Numbered from the stretch's first letter, positions 16,394-27,337 are shown. The stretch is DNA of 64,000 bases from JAUWVG01 sp964633715 (GCA_964633715.1 CAZWHQ010000008.1:41516-105515), one strand, 5' to 3'. The notes: generated by a model not told the origin, from the sequence alone. Program-made: numbers and translations.

Positions 16394-19300
16394 TTATCTC
16401 GATATTTTTATAAAGGGAAATTTCACCTCGTAAAGCAATGTGTTCAGTTTGGGAATATCTTTATTTTGTATTTCAGCGGCTTTTTCGAGCAGGGGAGTAA
16501 CTTTAGATTTGATATCGTTATACTGATCGATCTGAGTCTGAGTTGGAGCGCCCTGATAGCGGCTGATCGATCCCCTCAAACGGGATATCTGCTCCGGGAG
16601 AGTTCCTCCTCTTAAGGCAACGATTACAGGCCTTCGGTAACCTGTGGCTCCTTCCACACTGTAGGAATAGGATTCCTGGATTTGATCCACTTTTGATATA
16701 ATTTCTTTCAGCATATCCCTCAAACCTGAATGTTTCACATTCTCTACTTTGATTCGCCTATCTAGATTTTGCAGTTGTTCCATAAGTGCTGTCATCGAGG
16801 AAATGAGAGCCGCGCCTTGACTGACCAGACTGCCAATTTCTGCAACAAACTTCTGATTCAACCTCCTCTCCTCAAGAGAAAAATTGTGCTTTTCATAAGC
16901 CTTGACAGTAACAGGTTTTTCAATTTTTTTATCATTGAGCTGGAGAACAACTGAATAATCTCCTGGGAGAACAAAAGAACCTCCAGAAGAACCTCTTCCC
17001 CGGCCTCCTCTGGACTGGGCAGCTTCTGGCGGCAGCGATCTCTGCTCTCTTAAATTCCAGTAAATCCGGTTGAGCCCGATATTTCTTGTGGCTCTCAGCA
17101 CACTGACCTCTTGACCTTCAGCATTGAGAACAGACATTTTGAATTGTGCGCCGGCTTTGGGTTGTTCTTTAAGATAATAGGTAATACCCGCTCCAAATGG
17201 AGGATTGGGCGCAGAATACTCATGAGGTCCGGAATACATCGAAGAACTCTTTGACGAATAAAGCGTAGCCGGACGGATATCAAAAAGAGCAAAAGGGGAA
17301 TTTAGAACTTCAGGTATCATTTTTTCTAATGGGGTAATGTCGTCCAATATCCAGAGCCCACGTCCATGCGTACCAATGAGAAGGTCTTTTTCCCGGGGAT
17401 GAATCTGGATATCCCTGACCGCCACTGTGGGAAAATCATTTTTGTAGGCCACCCAATTTTTCCCTCCGTCAAAGCTCAAGAAAAAGCCGAATTCACTCCC
17501 CACAAAGAGGAGATTTTTATTCTCCAGGTCCTCGCGGATAACATGTAGATAGCCAATTGGAGGAAGATTTGCACTCAAAGATGTCCATGTCTTTCCAAAA
17601 TTATCGGTTTTGTAAACATAAGGATTGTAATCATCCACACGGTGTCTATCGAATGTGACATAAGCTGTGCTTTCATCAAAATGGGAAGCTTCCACTCGAG
17701 TAACCCAGCCATTTGGAGGAAGATCTTTGATATTTTCCGTCACATTTGTCCAGGTCATCCCGCCATCAGTAGTTACTTGAACAAGTCCGTCGTCCGTTCC
17801 GGTCCAGATCACTCCTTCCTTTACAAAGGATTCTGCAATAGTGTAGATTGTGCAGTGGATTTCGGCACCTGTATTGTCTGCAGTGATGCCTCCTGAATCT
17901 TTCTGTTTCTCTGGATCATCGGTACTCAAATCAGGGCTCACCTTTTCCCATGATTTCCCTCTATTTGTTGTTTTAAATAAAAAGTTTCCTCCGAAGTAGA
18001 CCACATTCCTGTTGTGAGGAGACATCAGGATTGGAGAGTTCCAGTTGAACCTATAGGGTTCCTCATCCAACTTGGCCACAGGTTTAATATCCTGGGAATC
18101 ACCTGTTTTAACATCAAATCTTGTGATTCCTCCCATGTGAGCATTCCGGTAGATTGTGGAATAATCTTCTGGATCGATCTGGATATAAAATCCGTCTCCC
18201 CCCCCAATAGGATACCAGTGAAAGTTCATAATGCCGTTGGAATCCAAAGAGTTTATGGGGCAGCCCCAGCTTCCATTATCCTGTAATCCAACATAGGCAT
18301 AATACGGTGTCCTCATGTCAAATCCAACCTGATAGATTTCAGACCAGGCCCCGGCACGCACACCCCGCCAAGATTGACCTCCATCAAAAGAAATATCGAT
18401 CCCTCCATCGTTTCCGTCTAATAGATGAAGGGAATTATTCGGATCGACCCATATGGCATGATGGTCGGGATGAGTTCCTCTGGAGATAGTTGCAAATGTC
18501 TTCCCTCCATCCCTGGACACATAGGAGGATCCTGAGTAGACATAGACAACCAAATCATTGTTGGGATCGACCGTGATCTTACTGTAGTAAAACGGACGGA
18601 AATTGATTCGGTCATGAGTCTGGCTGTCACACATCCTGATCCAGTTTTCCCCTTTATCTTCCGACCTGAAAATCCCACTATTTTTGTGTTCCACGACGGC
18701 ATAGAGCACATTGGGATTGCTGAAACACACATCCAGCCCTATACGTCCATATTCACCTGCTGGAAGGCCGTTGATAATTTTTTTCCACGTTTCTCCTCCA
18801 TCTGTAGTCTTAAAGATACCGCTTCCCTTTCCACCACTGCGGAAAAAATAAGGTTTTCTCCGAAAATCCCACATGGCCGCATACACAATTTTATTGTTGG
18901 ATGGATCACTCGCAAGATCGGCGATTCCAGTATTCTCATCAAAATAGAGAACTTTTTCCCAGGTCTTCCCCCCATCGATTGTTCGAAACACTCCTCTCTC
19001 CTCATTGGGCCCCCACTCATGCCCCAGAGCTCCTACAAAAACAATATCTGGATTTGTCCGGTCAACAATTATCTTGGCAATATGTCGCGTGTTTTCCAGC
19101 CCCATATTTGTCCAAGTTCGGCCGCCATCTTCGGATTTGTAGATTCCATCGCCAATGCCCACACTGTTGCGGGCCGTGGCTTCTCCTGATCCTACCCATA
19201 CAATGTCGGGATTGCTCTGAGAAACAGCCACTGCACCCACCGCCACCGATTCCTCCTTATCAAAAACTGGAAACCAGGTGATCCCGTTATTTTCCGATTT

Positions 19301-19519
19301 CCAAACTCCACTCGGTCCGACAGCCGCATAAATTATTGACGTGTTACTCTCCACAACAGCAAAATCGACAGTTCTCCCCCCCATAATTGCCGGTCCAATG
19401 TTTCTGAGTTCCAAAGATTCCAAAAGAGACGCATAGTCATCTTGGTCTGCATAGGAAACAACAGAAAAGAAAAAGACAAAAAGTCCCAAAATAAATAATA
19501 CTGGCTTTCGTTGAATCAT
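16394..19519 (-). CDS. VPS10/sortilin-like secreted beta-propeller protein
   Basis: 1,041 residues with a signal peptide (ends VVSYA). Many Asp-box (BNR) repeats of the S-x-DGGxTW type are visible (KSENNGITW, KSEDGGRTW, RTIDGGKTW, KTTDGGETW and more), building a large propeller of the sortilin/exo-xyloglucanase type. The C-terminal ~200 residues include an FN3-like module (YYLKEQPKAGAQFKMSVLNA) and a helical tail. The ATG has TTTTGGAGGGATC in front. Periplasmic or extracellular. Family members in environmental bacteria are often annotated as glycosyl hydrolase, but catalytic activity is not shown. Confidence 0.88.
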   Translation of the reverse strand: MIQRKPVLFILGLFVFFFSVVSYADQDDYASLLESLELRNIGPAIMGGRTVDFAVVESNTSIIYAAVGPSGVWKSENNGITWFPVFDKEESVAVGAVAVSQSNPDIVWVGSGEATARNSVGIGDGIYKSEDGGRTWTNMGLENTRHIAKIIVDRTNPDIVFVGALGHEWGPNEERGVFRTIDGGKTWEKVLYFDENTGIADLASDPSNNKIVYAAMWDFRRKPYFFRSGGKGSGIFKTTDGGETWKKIINGLPAGEYGRIGLDVCFSNPNVLYAVVEHKNSGIFRSEDKGENWIRMCDSQTHDRINFRPFYYSKITVDPNNDLVVYVYSGSSYVSRDGGKTFATISRGTHPDHHAIWVDPNNSLHLLDGNDGGIDISFDGGQSWRGVRAGAWSEIYQVGFDMRTPYYAYVGLQDNGSWGCPINSLDSNGIMNFHWYPIGGGDGFYIQIDPEDYSTIYRNAHMGGITRFDVKTGDSQDIKPVAKLDEEPYRFNWNSPILMSPHNRNVVYFGGNFLFKTTNRGKSWEKVSPDLSTDDPEKQKDSGGITADNTGAEIHCTIYTIAESFVKEGVIWTGTDDGLVQVTTDGGMTWTNVTENIKDLPPNGWVTRVEASHFDESTAYVTFDRHRVDDYNPYVYKTDNFGKTWTSLSANLPPIGYLHVIREDLENKNLLFVGSEFGFFLSFDGGKNWVAYKNDFPTVAVRDIQIHPREKDLLIGTHGRGLWILDDITPLEKMIPEVLNSPFALFDIRPATLYSSKSSSMYSGPHEYSAPNPPFGAGITYYLKEQPKAGAQFKMSVLNAEGQEVSVLRATRNIGLNRIYWNLREQRSLPPEAAQSRGGRGRGSSGGSFVLPGDYSVVLQLNDKKIEKPVTVKAYEKHNFSLEERRLNQKFVAEIGSLVSQGAALISSMTALMEQLQNLDRRIKVENVKHSGLRDMLKEIISKVDQIQESYSYSVEGATGYRRPVIVALRGGTLPEQISRLRGSISRYQGAPTQTQIDQYNDIKSKVTPLLEKAAEIQNKDIPKLNTLLYEVKFPFIKISR

Positions 19520-19593
19520 GATCCCTCCAAAAAATTTAAGTGTATAAACCTGACAGATATTTTGAGTTAGCAAAACTATGTATGTATGTCAAT

Positions 19594-20715
19594 CTAAAAT
19601 ATCTTCAAGTAAATTCTTTTTCTCTTATGCTGCCTGGAATCATAGTATTTCCAGAAATTCTGGATCTTTTTGTTTTCCTCCAGTTCACTGTTAGTTTCCG
19701 CATAAAGGATATTGTTGTCGATAGCCGTTTGGGTCAAGTCCTTCATAAAAAGCGCATTGATACCTTTATTTTGATATTCGGGAAGGATGCCTACAATATA
19801 CAGATCAAGGACCTTCGGATTTCTTGCAGCTGATAAAAAATGTATAAATCCAAAGGGATACAACCTCCCTCTGGCCTTTTGGAAAGCCGCGGAGAGAGAG
19901 GGCATAGTAATCTGGAATGCAATGACTCTGTCATTCTGATCTACAATAAGAAGAATATACTTTGCCTTGACCAAAGAGGTATACTTTTTGATGAATCGAT
20001 TCATCTGTTTATCGTTCAGCTCAACAAAATAGTAAAGAGGCTTATAGGTTTCATTGATAACGTGAAACAGCTGTTTTGCATAAGAAAGCAGTTTTCTCTT
20101 CGATTTGCTTTTTATGAGTTTCAGTTTTTCCCTCTTCATTACGATATTTGCAATCCTGATTGCTTTTTCAGGAATTTTTTTGGGGACATTGATTTGAAAT
20201 TCAAGATAATCGACTTCTTTTTTGCAGCCCAATCTTTCTAGATGAACCGGATAATAATCGTAATTATATACTGAGGCCGACGTGGGCATTTCTTCAAATC
20301 CCTCTATCAACAGCGCCTGATGATCAAATGTCGTAAATCCCAAAGGACCATGAACCCCCTCCATACCTTTTGATTTAGCCCAGGCTTCAACCCTGTAAAA
20401 AAGAGCTTTGGACACATCTTGTTCATCTATGAAATCAAACCGGCTAAAACTGGCGTATTTATTCTTCCACTTTTCGATATATTTTTTGTTGTAGATTCCT
20501 GCAATGCGGCCCACTATTAAATTATCTTTATACGCCAGCCAGTATTTCGCTTCACAATACTCAAAATCAGGATTTCTTTTCGCATCAAGAAGCTTCATCT
20601 CATTTTTTATGATGGGAGGGACCCAATATTTATTGTCTTTATAGAGATAAAAAGGGAAACGGACAAACCTTTTTAAATCACTTCTGTTTTTGACTTCTTT
20701 TATCTCAACCGACAT
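19594..20715 (-). CDS. GNAT-like acetyltransferase (YghO-type)
   Basis: 373 residues. An N-terminal region (FVRFPFYLYKDNKYWVPPII) is typical of a GNAT-related family often mislabelled as GTP cyclohydrolase. The C-terminal GNAT core includes LDLYIVGILPEYQNKGINAL, containing the acetyl-CoA-binding loop in degenerate form. Cytoplasmic and basic. Substrate unknown. It stands alone, with no strong Shine-Dalgarno sequence. Confidence 0.75.
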   Translation of the reverse strand: MSVEIKEVKNRSDLKRFVRFPFYLYKDNKYWVPPIIKNEMKLLDAKRNPDFEYCEAKYWLAYKDNLIVGRIAGIYNKKYIEKWKNKYASFSRFDFIDEQDVSKALFYRVEAWAKSKGMEGVHGPLGFTTFDHQALLIEGFEEMPTSASVYNYDYYPVHLERLGCKKEVDYLEFQINVPKKIPEKAIRIANIVMKREKLKLIKSKSKRKLLSYAKQLFHVINETYKPLYYFVELNDKQMNRFIKKYTSLVKAKYILLIVDQNDRVIAFQITMPSLSAAFQKARGRLYPFGFIHFLSAARNPKVLDLYIVGILPEYQNKGINALFMKDLTQTAIDNNILYAETNSELEENKKIQNFWKYYDSRQHKRKRIYLKIF

Positions 20716-20810
20716 AGCATTACTTACTGGAATTTAATTAAAACAAAATAAAATGTTCCTTTCCTGTTCTAAAGGTGTTAGAGCAAAAAACAAACACAAA
20801 GTAATATTGG

Positions 20811-22925
20811 CTAGTTTAGGCCTCTCTTTTTCAGGAGCGGCTCAACTTTAGGTTCGGCTCCGCGAAATCTTTTATAAAGGGTCATCGGATCCTCGGTGCC
20901 TCCAGCAGCCAGGATGTTTCTTCTGAAGGAGTCGGCCGTAGCCTTATCGAAAAGGCTCGTCTCTTTAAACGCTTCGAAAGCATCGGCATCCAGAACTTCG
21001 GCCCAGATGTAGCTGTAGTATCCCGAGGAATACCCTCCTGAAAAGATATGGTTGAAGTAGTAGCTTTTGTATCTGGAAATAATTTCCGGAATCAAACCAA
21101 TCCTATCCAGCGATGTTTTCTCAAACTCCAAAACATCCCTCTCTTCAGAATCAGTCAGCGTGTGCCAGTCCATATCCAGGAATGACGCAGCCAGGTACTC
21201 AACGGTTATGAATCCCTGGTTGAAATGCCCGGCATTTTTGATTTTATCGATCAGTTCCTGGGGAATGGATTCTCCGGTTTCATAGTGTTTGGCGTATATT
21301 TTGAGGACATCTGGATGCAGAGCCCAGTTTTCCATAATCTGGGAGGGGAGTTCTACAAAATCCCTGGGCACCGACGTACCTGAGAGCGACTCATAGGTAC
21401 AGTCAGACAGAAGTCCGTGAAGGGCATGACCGAATTCATGAAACATCGTTCCGACTTGTTCCAAAGAAATCAAAGAGGGTTTATCCCCTGTGGGTTTAGC
21501 AAAGTTTCCTATGTTGTAAATGACAGGTGTGATGTTTTTTCTCTTTATCCTGGACTGCTTCCTTAATGCGTTCATCCAGGCCCCTCCCCTTTTACTAGGA
21601 CGGGGAAAATAATCGGTATAAAGAATCCCCACATGTGAACCGTCTGCCTCTTTGACCTCGAATACTTTGACATCGTCATGGTATTTGGGGATGTCAAATC
21701 GTTCTTCGAACTGAAGTCCATAAAGGTTTGCGGCCACAGTGAACACACCGTCGATGACATTTTCGAGTTTAAAATATGGCCGGATCTGTTCATCATCCAG
21801 AGCATACTTGGCCTTTTTGAGTTTTTCAGCGTAGTACCACCAGTCCCAGCTGGCCAGTTTAAAATTCTTTCCCTCGGCATCAATAATAGCCTGCATCTCT
21901 GCAGCTTCTTTTTTGGCCATTTCCAAGGCGGGTTCCCAGAGTTGATTGAGCAGGTCATAGACATTCTGCGGCTCCTTAGCCATGTTCTCTTCGAGCACAA
22001 AATGGGCATGGGTTTCATAACCCAAAAGATGAGCTTTCTTGACACGAAGCGCAGCGATTTTAGACGCGATGGCCTTGTTGTCGAATTCATTGCCGTTATT
22101 GCCTCGGTTGTAATATGCCCTGTAAATCTTTTCTCTCAGATCTCTCTTCTCAGAGTACTGGAGAAAAGGGATCCAACTAGGTTTGTGCAGTGTAAAGGTC
22201 CATTTTCCATCGTGTCCCAAGGCAGCAGCTGCTTCAGCCGCACCGGCAATGACGGCCTCTGGAAGACCGGCCAAGTCTGCTGGATTCTCAATAACTAGCT
22301 GGAAAGCGTTGTCCTCCTTCAAAATATTCTGTCCGAATTTGAGCGTCAGGTTGGACAGTTCTTCATTGATAACTCTCAACTCAGCTTTTTTGTCCTCATC
22401 CAGATTGGCTCCGCCTCTCACAAACACCTTGTAGGTTTCATCCAGCAGTTTACTCTTCTCGACATTTAGATTGAGCCTATCCTTTTTTTCGTAAACAGCT
22501 TTTACTCTTTCGAACAAGGCGGCATTAAGGAGTATATCATCCCGATGTTTGGAGAGAAGGGGTGTGACATCTCGGTCTATCTGCTGGATTTGTTCATTGG
22601 TATTCGCTCCGCTGAGACATCCAAAGACGTTCCCCACTTTGGTCAGCAGAGCCCCGCTTCGGTCCAGTGCCTCTATCGTATTTTTAAAATTCGGCTTTTT
22701 TTTGTTCTCCGTAATGAGGACTATTTCTGCTTTATGCACATCGATCCCCGCTTTAAAGGCAGGCATAAAGTCCGCTTCCTTGATGACATCAAAAGGAGGC
22801 GTTTCAAAGGGGGTCGCCCATTTGATAAAGAAGGGATTATCCCCCTCAGGTGGAGGAACGGATTGTTGGGCGCATGCCCAAAACAAAACACCCACACAGA
22901 TTGAAAAGAACATTATTTTTTTCAT
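20811..22925 (-). CDS. M3-family metallopeptidase (peptidyl-dipeptidase Dcp-like), lipoprotein
   Basis: 704 residues. The zinc motif HEFGH lies near residue 496 in MFHEFGHALHGLLS, with the downstream Glu and the SGTSVPRDFVELPSQIMENW region of M3 oligopeptidases. An N-terminal lipobox (FWAC) makes it a periplasmic lipoprotein. Start supported by AAGGAGG nine bases upstream. Cleaves short peptides, matching the other peptidases in the window. C-terminal region (FSGGYSSGYYSYIWAEVL) is typical of Dcp. Confidence 0.94.
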   Translation of the reverse strand: MKKIMFFSICVGVLFWACAQQSVPPPEGDNPFFIKWATPFETPPFDVIKEADFMPAFKAGIDVHKAEIVLITENKKKPNFKNTIEALDRSGALLTKVGNVFGCLSGANTNEQIQQIDRDVTPLLSKHRDDILLNAALFERVKAVYEKKDRLNLNVEKSKLLDETYKVFVRGGANLDEDKKAELRVINEELSNLTLKFGQNILKEDNAFQLVIENPADLAGLPEAVIAGAAEAAAALGHDGKWTFTLHKPSWIPFLQYSEKRDLREKIYRAYYNRGNNGNEFDNKAIASKIAALRVKKAHLLGYETHAHFVLEENMAKEPQNVYDLLNQLWEPALEMAKKEAAEMQAIIDAEGKNFKLASWDWWYYAEKLKKAKYALDDEQIRPYFKLENVIDGVFTVAANLYGLQFEERFDIPKYHDDVKVFEVKEADGSHVGILYTDYFPRPSKRGGAWMNALRKQSRIKRKNITPVIYNIGNFAKPTGDKPSLISLEQVGTMFHEFGHALHGLLSDCTYESLSGTSVPRDFVELPSQIMENWALHPDVLKIYAKHYETGESIPQELIDKIKNAGHFNQGFITVEYLAASFLDMDWHTLTDSEERDVLEFEKTSLDRIGLIPEIISRYKSYYFNHIFSGGYSSGYYSYIWAEVLDADAFEAFKETSLFDKATADSFRRNILAAGGTEDPMTLYKRFRGAEPKVEPLLKKRGLN

Positions 22926-23007
22926 GAGTTCGGCCTCCTTGTAATAATGTTATATAAATGTCTTTTTCAGTCCTATCACTATATTAAAATAGACTTCAAA
23001 TTCCAAA

Positions 23008-24612
23008 CTATTTGATCCCTAAAAATCCGAAACATTTGTAGATATAATTTTCTCTTGCTTTATATGCTCCGGCTCTCTGGGTCACAACCGTCTCAGGGCC
23101 TTCGATGAGTTCAAACAAAAAGCTTTCCTGCGGAGGGAGAGAATAGCGGTTTGTGCAAATATAAACGGCATTCCTGCCAATAAGATCTTTTGTGTCCTGC
23201 CAGAAATCAAACTGATCGGACAAAACGGACAGGCAAAAAACATTTGATGTGTCTTTGAGGGCAAAACTCAGCTGTGACGCGATATTATAATGATAGCTGA
23301 AGACAAACGGCACGTTCCCCTCTTCCGTCATTTTCGTACGTATAAGCCTCACTCTCTCCGCCACCTCTTCCCATCCAAAGAGATCACTTGTGGCATCATA
23401 CGTCCCGACTTCCCACCCAGTTATTTCTGAGGGATTGTTTATGCTGGAGAAAACAGGTCTGTATAATGGATAAAATAACTGAATATTCATCAATATAATA
23501 AAAATAAGAGGAATTACAAGAGCCGCTCCCACAAACAATTTGAAGGCAGAAGGCCCTTTTACCCACATCCTTAAAAAACCCAAAACCGAATATTTTCTCC
23601 ATGAAAACCGGACATTCAAGTTCCTTTTTCTTACCAAGTATTCGGGAAACAACCAAACCGCACCAATCAACAGTGGAACATAACCAAACCCGGGCCAGTG
23701 GGGTTCGGCATCGTTTGTTAGGCACATAACGATATAGAAAAAGACAAGAGTGGGAGCCGAAGTCAAGACAATGAACTTATCCCGAATATCCCCTCCCGCT
23801 CTAAAGCCCCGTTTCACGAAGACAAATAGAGTGGCCATAAAACAAAATAGTAAAAGAGGTGTCAAAACCCCAAGCTGTCCGATAACCAGTGTCCACAGAT
23901 TATCCCAAAAAACACCTCCCTCATGCCGGGTGCTCAGATGATAGACAAAACTCGCCCACCCTTCTCTGATGTTCCAAAAAATTATTGGGCTGGCCACCAA
24001 ACCAGAAAGAATAAGGGCAGCATAGGGGTGAGGAGATTTTAAATGAGGTCTCAATTTTTTATCGGAAAGAAGGAAAAACAGAGTTGAAGGAATAAGCAGG
24101 ACTGCAAAATATTTGGAGAGAAGAGCCAGACCAAGGACAATTCCCATCAAATACCAATGCCACCAGGAGACACCCTTTACAATTCTGAACAACAGGAAAA
24201 GATAGAGGAGCCAACAGACAGCTAAAGGCGCATCCGGAACCGAAAGGATGCCAATTAAAAAGAAAAGTGGAATAATATTCGCCAGGCTAAGAGCGTAAAA
24301 AGCCGTCTTCCTGCTATTGGAAATGTCGAATGCAAGAAGGTAAATTAAAAGAGATGTGAGACAAAAGAGCAGAACTGTCCCCATTCTCAAAAAGAACACC
24401 GAATCACCCCCAATCGCAGTCGTCAGGGCTATCATATAGGCCACCATTGGAGGATGATCGAAGTAGCTGAGGTCTAGGTGTTTGGACCATGTCCAGTAGT
24501 AGGCTTCATTGTCACCTGGCCCCACAGCTCCAATGATCAGAAGATGATAGAGAGCGACAACACCAACAAGGAGTATAGCGTAATACCGATATTTTCTATT
24601 CTCGGATGTCAA
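23008..24612 (-). CDS. GT39/PMT-type membrane glycosyltransferase
   Basis: 534 residues with about 10-12 hydrophobic helices. The first periplasmic loop carries the signature DNEAYYWTWSKHLDLSYFDH, including the acidic pair and PP typical of the PMT_2/ArnT family. These enzymes transfer sugars from polyprenyl-phosphate donors to lipid or protein. A soluble C-terminal domain of ~150 residues follows. Acceptor unknown. No neighbouring glycan cluster. Confidence 0.88.
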   Translation of the reverse strand: MTSENRKYRYYAILLVGVVALYHLLIIGAVGPGDNEAYYWTWSKHLDLSYFDHPPMVAYMIALTTAIGGDSVFFLRMGTVLLFCLTSLLIYLLAFDISNSRKTAFYALSLANIIPLFFLIGILSVPDAPLAVCWLLYLFLLFRIVKGVSWWHWYLMGIVLGLALLSKYFAVLLIPSTLFFLLSDKKLRPHLKSPHPYAALILSGLVASPIIFWNIREGWASFVYHLSTRHEGGVFWDNLWTLVIGQLGVLTPLLLFCFMATLFVFVKRGFRAGGDIRDKFIVLTSAPTLVFFYIVMCLTNDAEPHWPGFGYVPLLIGAVWLFPEYLVRKRNLNVRFSWRKYSVLGFLRMWVKGPSAFKLFVGAALVIPLIFIILMNIQLFYPLYRPVFSSINNPSEITGWEVGTYDATSDLFGWEEVAERVRLIRTKMTEEGNVPFVFSYHYNIASQLSFALKDTSNVFCLSVLSDQFDFWQDTKDLIGRNAVYICTNRYSLPPQESFLFELIEGPETVVTQRAGAYKARENYIYKCFGFLGIK

Positions 24613-24726
24613 AGATATCTCCTTGAAAGAACGACCAACTTATATCACAGCCAATTTCACCGGTCAAAAACCACTTGCAATATCAATCCGACCTGGAAAT
24701 AATGGAGACGATTTTTCTATTATCAC

Positions 24727-26130
24727 ATGAGTAGCCAGGACTCTCTTCAGACAAAAAGCGCGGCTTCCTCATTCCAGCGCATCGCAACTCTCGATGGCTG
24801 TAGGGGTGTTGCCATATTTTTGATGACATTTTTCCACAGCCTGTATCACGTCGTCAACTATGAGGCCATTGCTGAAGATCCCAACCGTTTGTTCGAATAT
24901 CCCAAAATAGTACTTGGAACACTTGGATTTTTGCTCTATTTGGGAACATGGAACACATTTTTCCTCCTCATCTCTTCGGTTGTCAACACCTATGTGATGG
25001 CTAAAAACGTATCGAAAGGAGCGAATCTAAAAATTCTTCTGTGGAAAAGAGTCATCACAGGTGTTGTCCTGCTCTTTGTTGACCATCTTATAGAAGGATT
25101 GGGATACTGGGGATTTATTGGAGAAGGCATCAGGACAGGAGTCTGGACACATTCAGATAAAATCTGGCACCCCTTTTTTATGATCCAGACCCTCGAGATG
25201 ATCGCCTGGGGAATCATTATCACATCAATTATCAATTACTTCCTCCTGCGCAGACAGGGATATAAACGACACAACCGCAATAGAAAGATTTATCTCGTTT
25301 TGACTTTGATCGTTTTGCTTCTGACACCTTTGATGCACACATGGGTGGATGCAAGGCCCTGGTCCATTCCCGAAAGCCTCTCGGAAAATCCGGATCTATT
25401 TGATACAGCTGGATGGCCTGACACTCAAATCCAGACTTCAAATCCTTCAATCCTGACCTGGTTTCTTGTTATTCTTGCCGGTGATTTCGAACCTCTTTTC
25501 CCCTGCCTTTCAACCGCATTTGTCGGAGCTATCATCGGCTTATTTTTAGCTCATCCACAATCCTCAAAAAAATTCTTCCAAATCGGATTTTTTGCAGCCA
25601 CTGGAAGCCTGGCAACCGGCGCTTTGCTTATTGCAGCGGGAATGACTTTTTCCGCCTTTCACAGGCCGGCTCTCACCAATCACCTCCTCCAACTGGGTGG
25701 ACAACTTTTTGCCGTTCTCATTCCCCTTCGGTTGGTCGAATTCAGAGGGCGGGCACAGAAAGCCGCCAACACAAAGTTCATCAGGTTTATGAGGAGATGG
25801 GCCATGGTGGCCCTGACAGTGTATGCATTGGAAATCTATGATATTTTTCCTGAATGGACCCTCAATCTTTTTCTTGGAAAAATAGCCGGCTTAAATTTTT
25901 TTGAAAGGATCTTCACTTTTGATCAACTCCCTCTGGCCCTAGCGGTGGCGGTTTATTCGGTGTTCTGGTATTATATTCTCCTACTTTTGTGGGGAAAGGT
26001 TAACTATAAAGGTTCCCTTGAATGGCTTCTTATCCAGATCCAGGGCATGGTGTCCAAGCAAAAATCACAGAGGCTCAATGTAAATTTAATGTTGAAGCGT
26101 GTCGAATGGATGAACTTTAAATTGGAATAA
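24727..26130 (+). CDS. Multi-spanning membrane protein, acyltransferase-like
   Basis: 467 residues with ~10 hydrophobic helices. The N-terminal RIATLDGCRGVAIFLMTFFH resembles the (R)xxxLDxxRGxA start of DUF1624/HGSNAT-like or acyltransferase membrane proteins, including a His at the end of the first helix. Divergent from the glycosyltransferase with 114 bp between. Activity is not proven; a membrane acyl-transfer role is a guess from the motif. Confidence 0.7.
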   Translation: MSSQDSLQTKSAASSFQRIATLDGCRGVAIFLMTFFHSLYHVVNYEAIAEDPNRLFEYPKIVLGTLGFLLYLGTWNTFFLLISSVVNTYVMAKNVSKGANLKILLWKRVITGVVLLFVDHLIEGLGYWGFIGEGIRTGVWTHSDKIWHPFFMIQTLEMIAWGIIITSIINYFLLRRQGYKRHNRNRKIYLVLTLIVLLLTPLMHTWVDARPWSIPESLSENPDLFDTAGWPDTQIQTSNPSILTWFLVILAGDFEPLFPCLSTAFVGAIIGLFLAHPQSSKKFFQIGFFAATGSLATGALLIAAGMTFSAFHRPALTNHLLQLGGQLFAVLIPLRLVEFRGRAQKAANTKFIRFMRRWAMVALTVYALEIYDIFPEWTLNLFLGKIAGLNFFERIFTFDQLPLALAVAVYSVFWYYILLLLWGKVNYKGSLEWLLIQIQGMVSKQKSQRLNVNLMLKRVEWMNFKLE

Positions 26131-26224
26131 GTATGTTTACTCACTTGTATGGTATTTTATTTTGAACTGAAGTAAAATTGGATAGCCTTTTAACTATAAC
26201 AAAATACCTAATTTGGAGAAAAAA

Positions 26225-27337
26225 ATGAAACCCACAGAAAAACCAACCAATCCCTGTTTCTCTTCAGGCCCCTGCGCCAAACATCCAGGATATTCCATCG
26301 ACGAACTCCGGGATGCTCCTTTTGGACGGTCACACAGGAGCAGTCTGGGGAAAGGCAAACTGGCAGAATCCATAGACAAAACAAAAATAATTTTAGGACT
26401 CCCAGAAGATTACCTTGTCGGAATCGTCCCTGCATCAGACACGGGAGCTTTTGAGATGGCCATGTGGTCTTTGCTTGGTCCACGCGGAGTAGATGTCTTT
26501 GTTTGGGAATCATTCAGTAAAGGCTGGGCAACAGATATTACAAAACAACTGAAGCTCGACAACACACGCATCTTCGAAGCAGATTATGGAAAACTTCCCA
26601 ATCTTTCTCAGGCCGACTTCAATAATGATATTGTTTTTGCATGGAATGGAACAACAAGCGGTGTCAAAGTACCCAACGGAGATTGGATACCTGATAATAG
26701 AGAAGGACTCGTTCTATGTGATGCCACATCGGCGATCTTCGCCATGGATCTTCCGTACAAAAAACTCGATGTTATCACTTATTCTTGGCAGAAAGTCCTT
26801 GGAGGTGAAGCCGCTCACGGTATCCTGATTCTATCGCCACGCGCAGTAGAGCGCCTGTTAAGCTATACTCCCCCCTGGCCTCTTCCTAAAATTTTCCGGA
26901 TGACCAAAGGTGGCAAACTGATCGAAGGTATTTTTAAGGGTTCGACGATCAACACGCCCTCAATGCTGGCCAATGAGGACTATCTTTCCGCACTCAAATG
27001 GTCCGAATCCGTAGGAGGACTCGAGGGATTAATCCAGCGAAGCAATGAAAACCTCGCCGTCTGGGAGAATTTCGTCGCCAGTCATGATTGGATAGATTTC
27101 CTTGCGGAAAGCAAAGATATCCGCTCCAACACGAGCGTCTGCTTTAAGGTCGATCTCCCTGAAGACCAACTCAAAACTCTTGTCAAACTGCTTGCTGAGG
27201 AAGAGGTCGCATTCGATTGTGGCTCCTATAGGGATGCACCTCCCGGCCTCCGTTTCTGGTGCGGTGCTACAGTGGATAAATCCGATTTGGAAATCGTGGT
27301 ACAATGGCTGGATTGGGCCTATAACGAAGTGAAATAA
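26225..27337 (+). CDS. serC: Phosphoserine aminotransferase (short Methanosarcina/alphaproteobacterial type)
   Basis: 370 residues, PLP fold-type I. The opening PCFSSGPCAKHPGYSIDEL and FGRSHRS belong to the SerC_2-type group. The PLP Lys is K190 in ITYSWQKVLGGE, with D166 in LCDATSA as pyridine-N partner. Start ATG has GGAGA 6-7 nt upstream, favouring it over the ATG 12 nt earlier. Forms 3-phosphoserine in serine synthesis (or 4-phosphohydroxythreonine for PLP). It is followed 19 bp later by an aroB-like gene; no serA or serB is in view. Confidence 0.92.
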   Translation: MKPTEKPTNPCFSSGPCAKHPGYSIDELRDAPFGRSHRSSLGKGKLAESIDKTKIILGLPEDYLVGIVPASDTGAFEMAMWSLLGPRGVDVFVWESFSKGWATDITKQLKLDNTRIFEADYGKLPNLSQADFNNDIVFAWNGTTSGVKVPNGDWIPDNREGLVLCDATSAIFAMDLPYKKLDVITYSWQKVLGGEAAHGILILSPRAVERLLSYTPPWPLPKIFRMTKGGKLIEGIFKGSTINTPSMLANEDYLSALKWSESVGGLEGLIQRSNENLAVWENFVASHDWIDFLAESKDIRSNTSVCFKVDLPEDQLKTLVKLLAEEEVAFDCGSYRDAPPGLRFWCGATVDKSDLEIVVQWLDWAYNEVK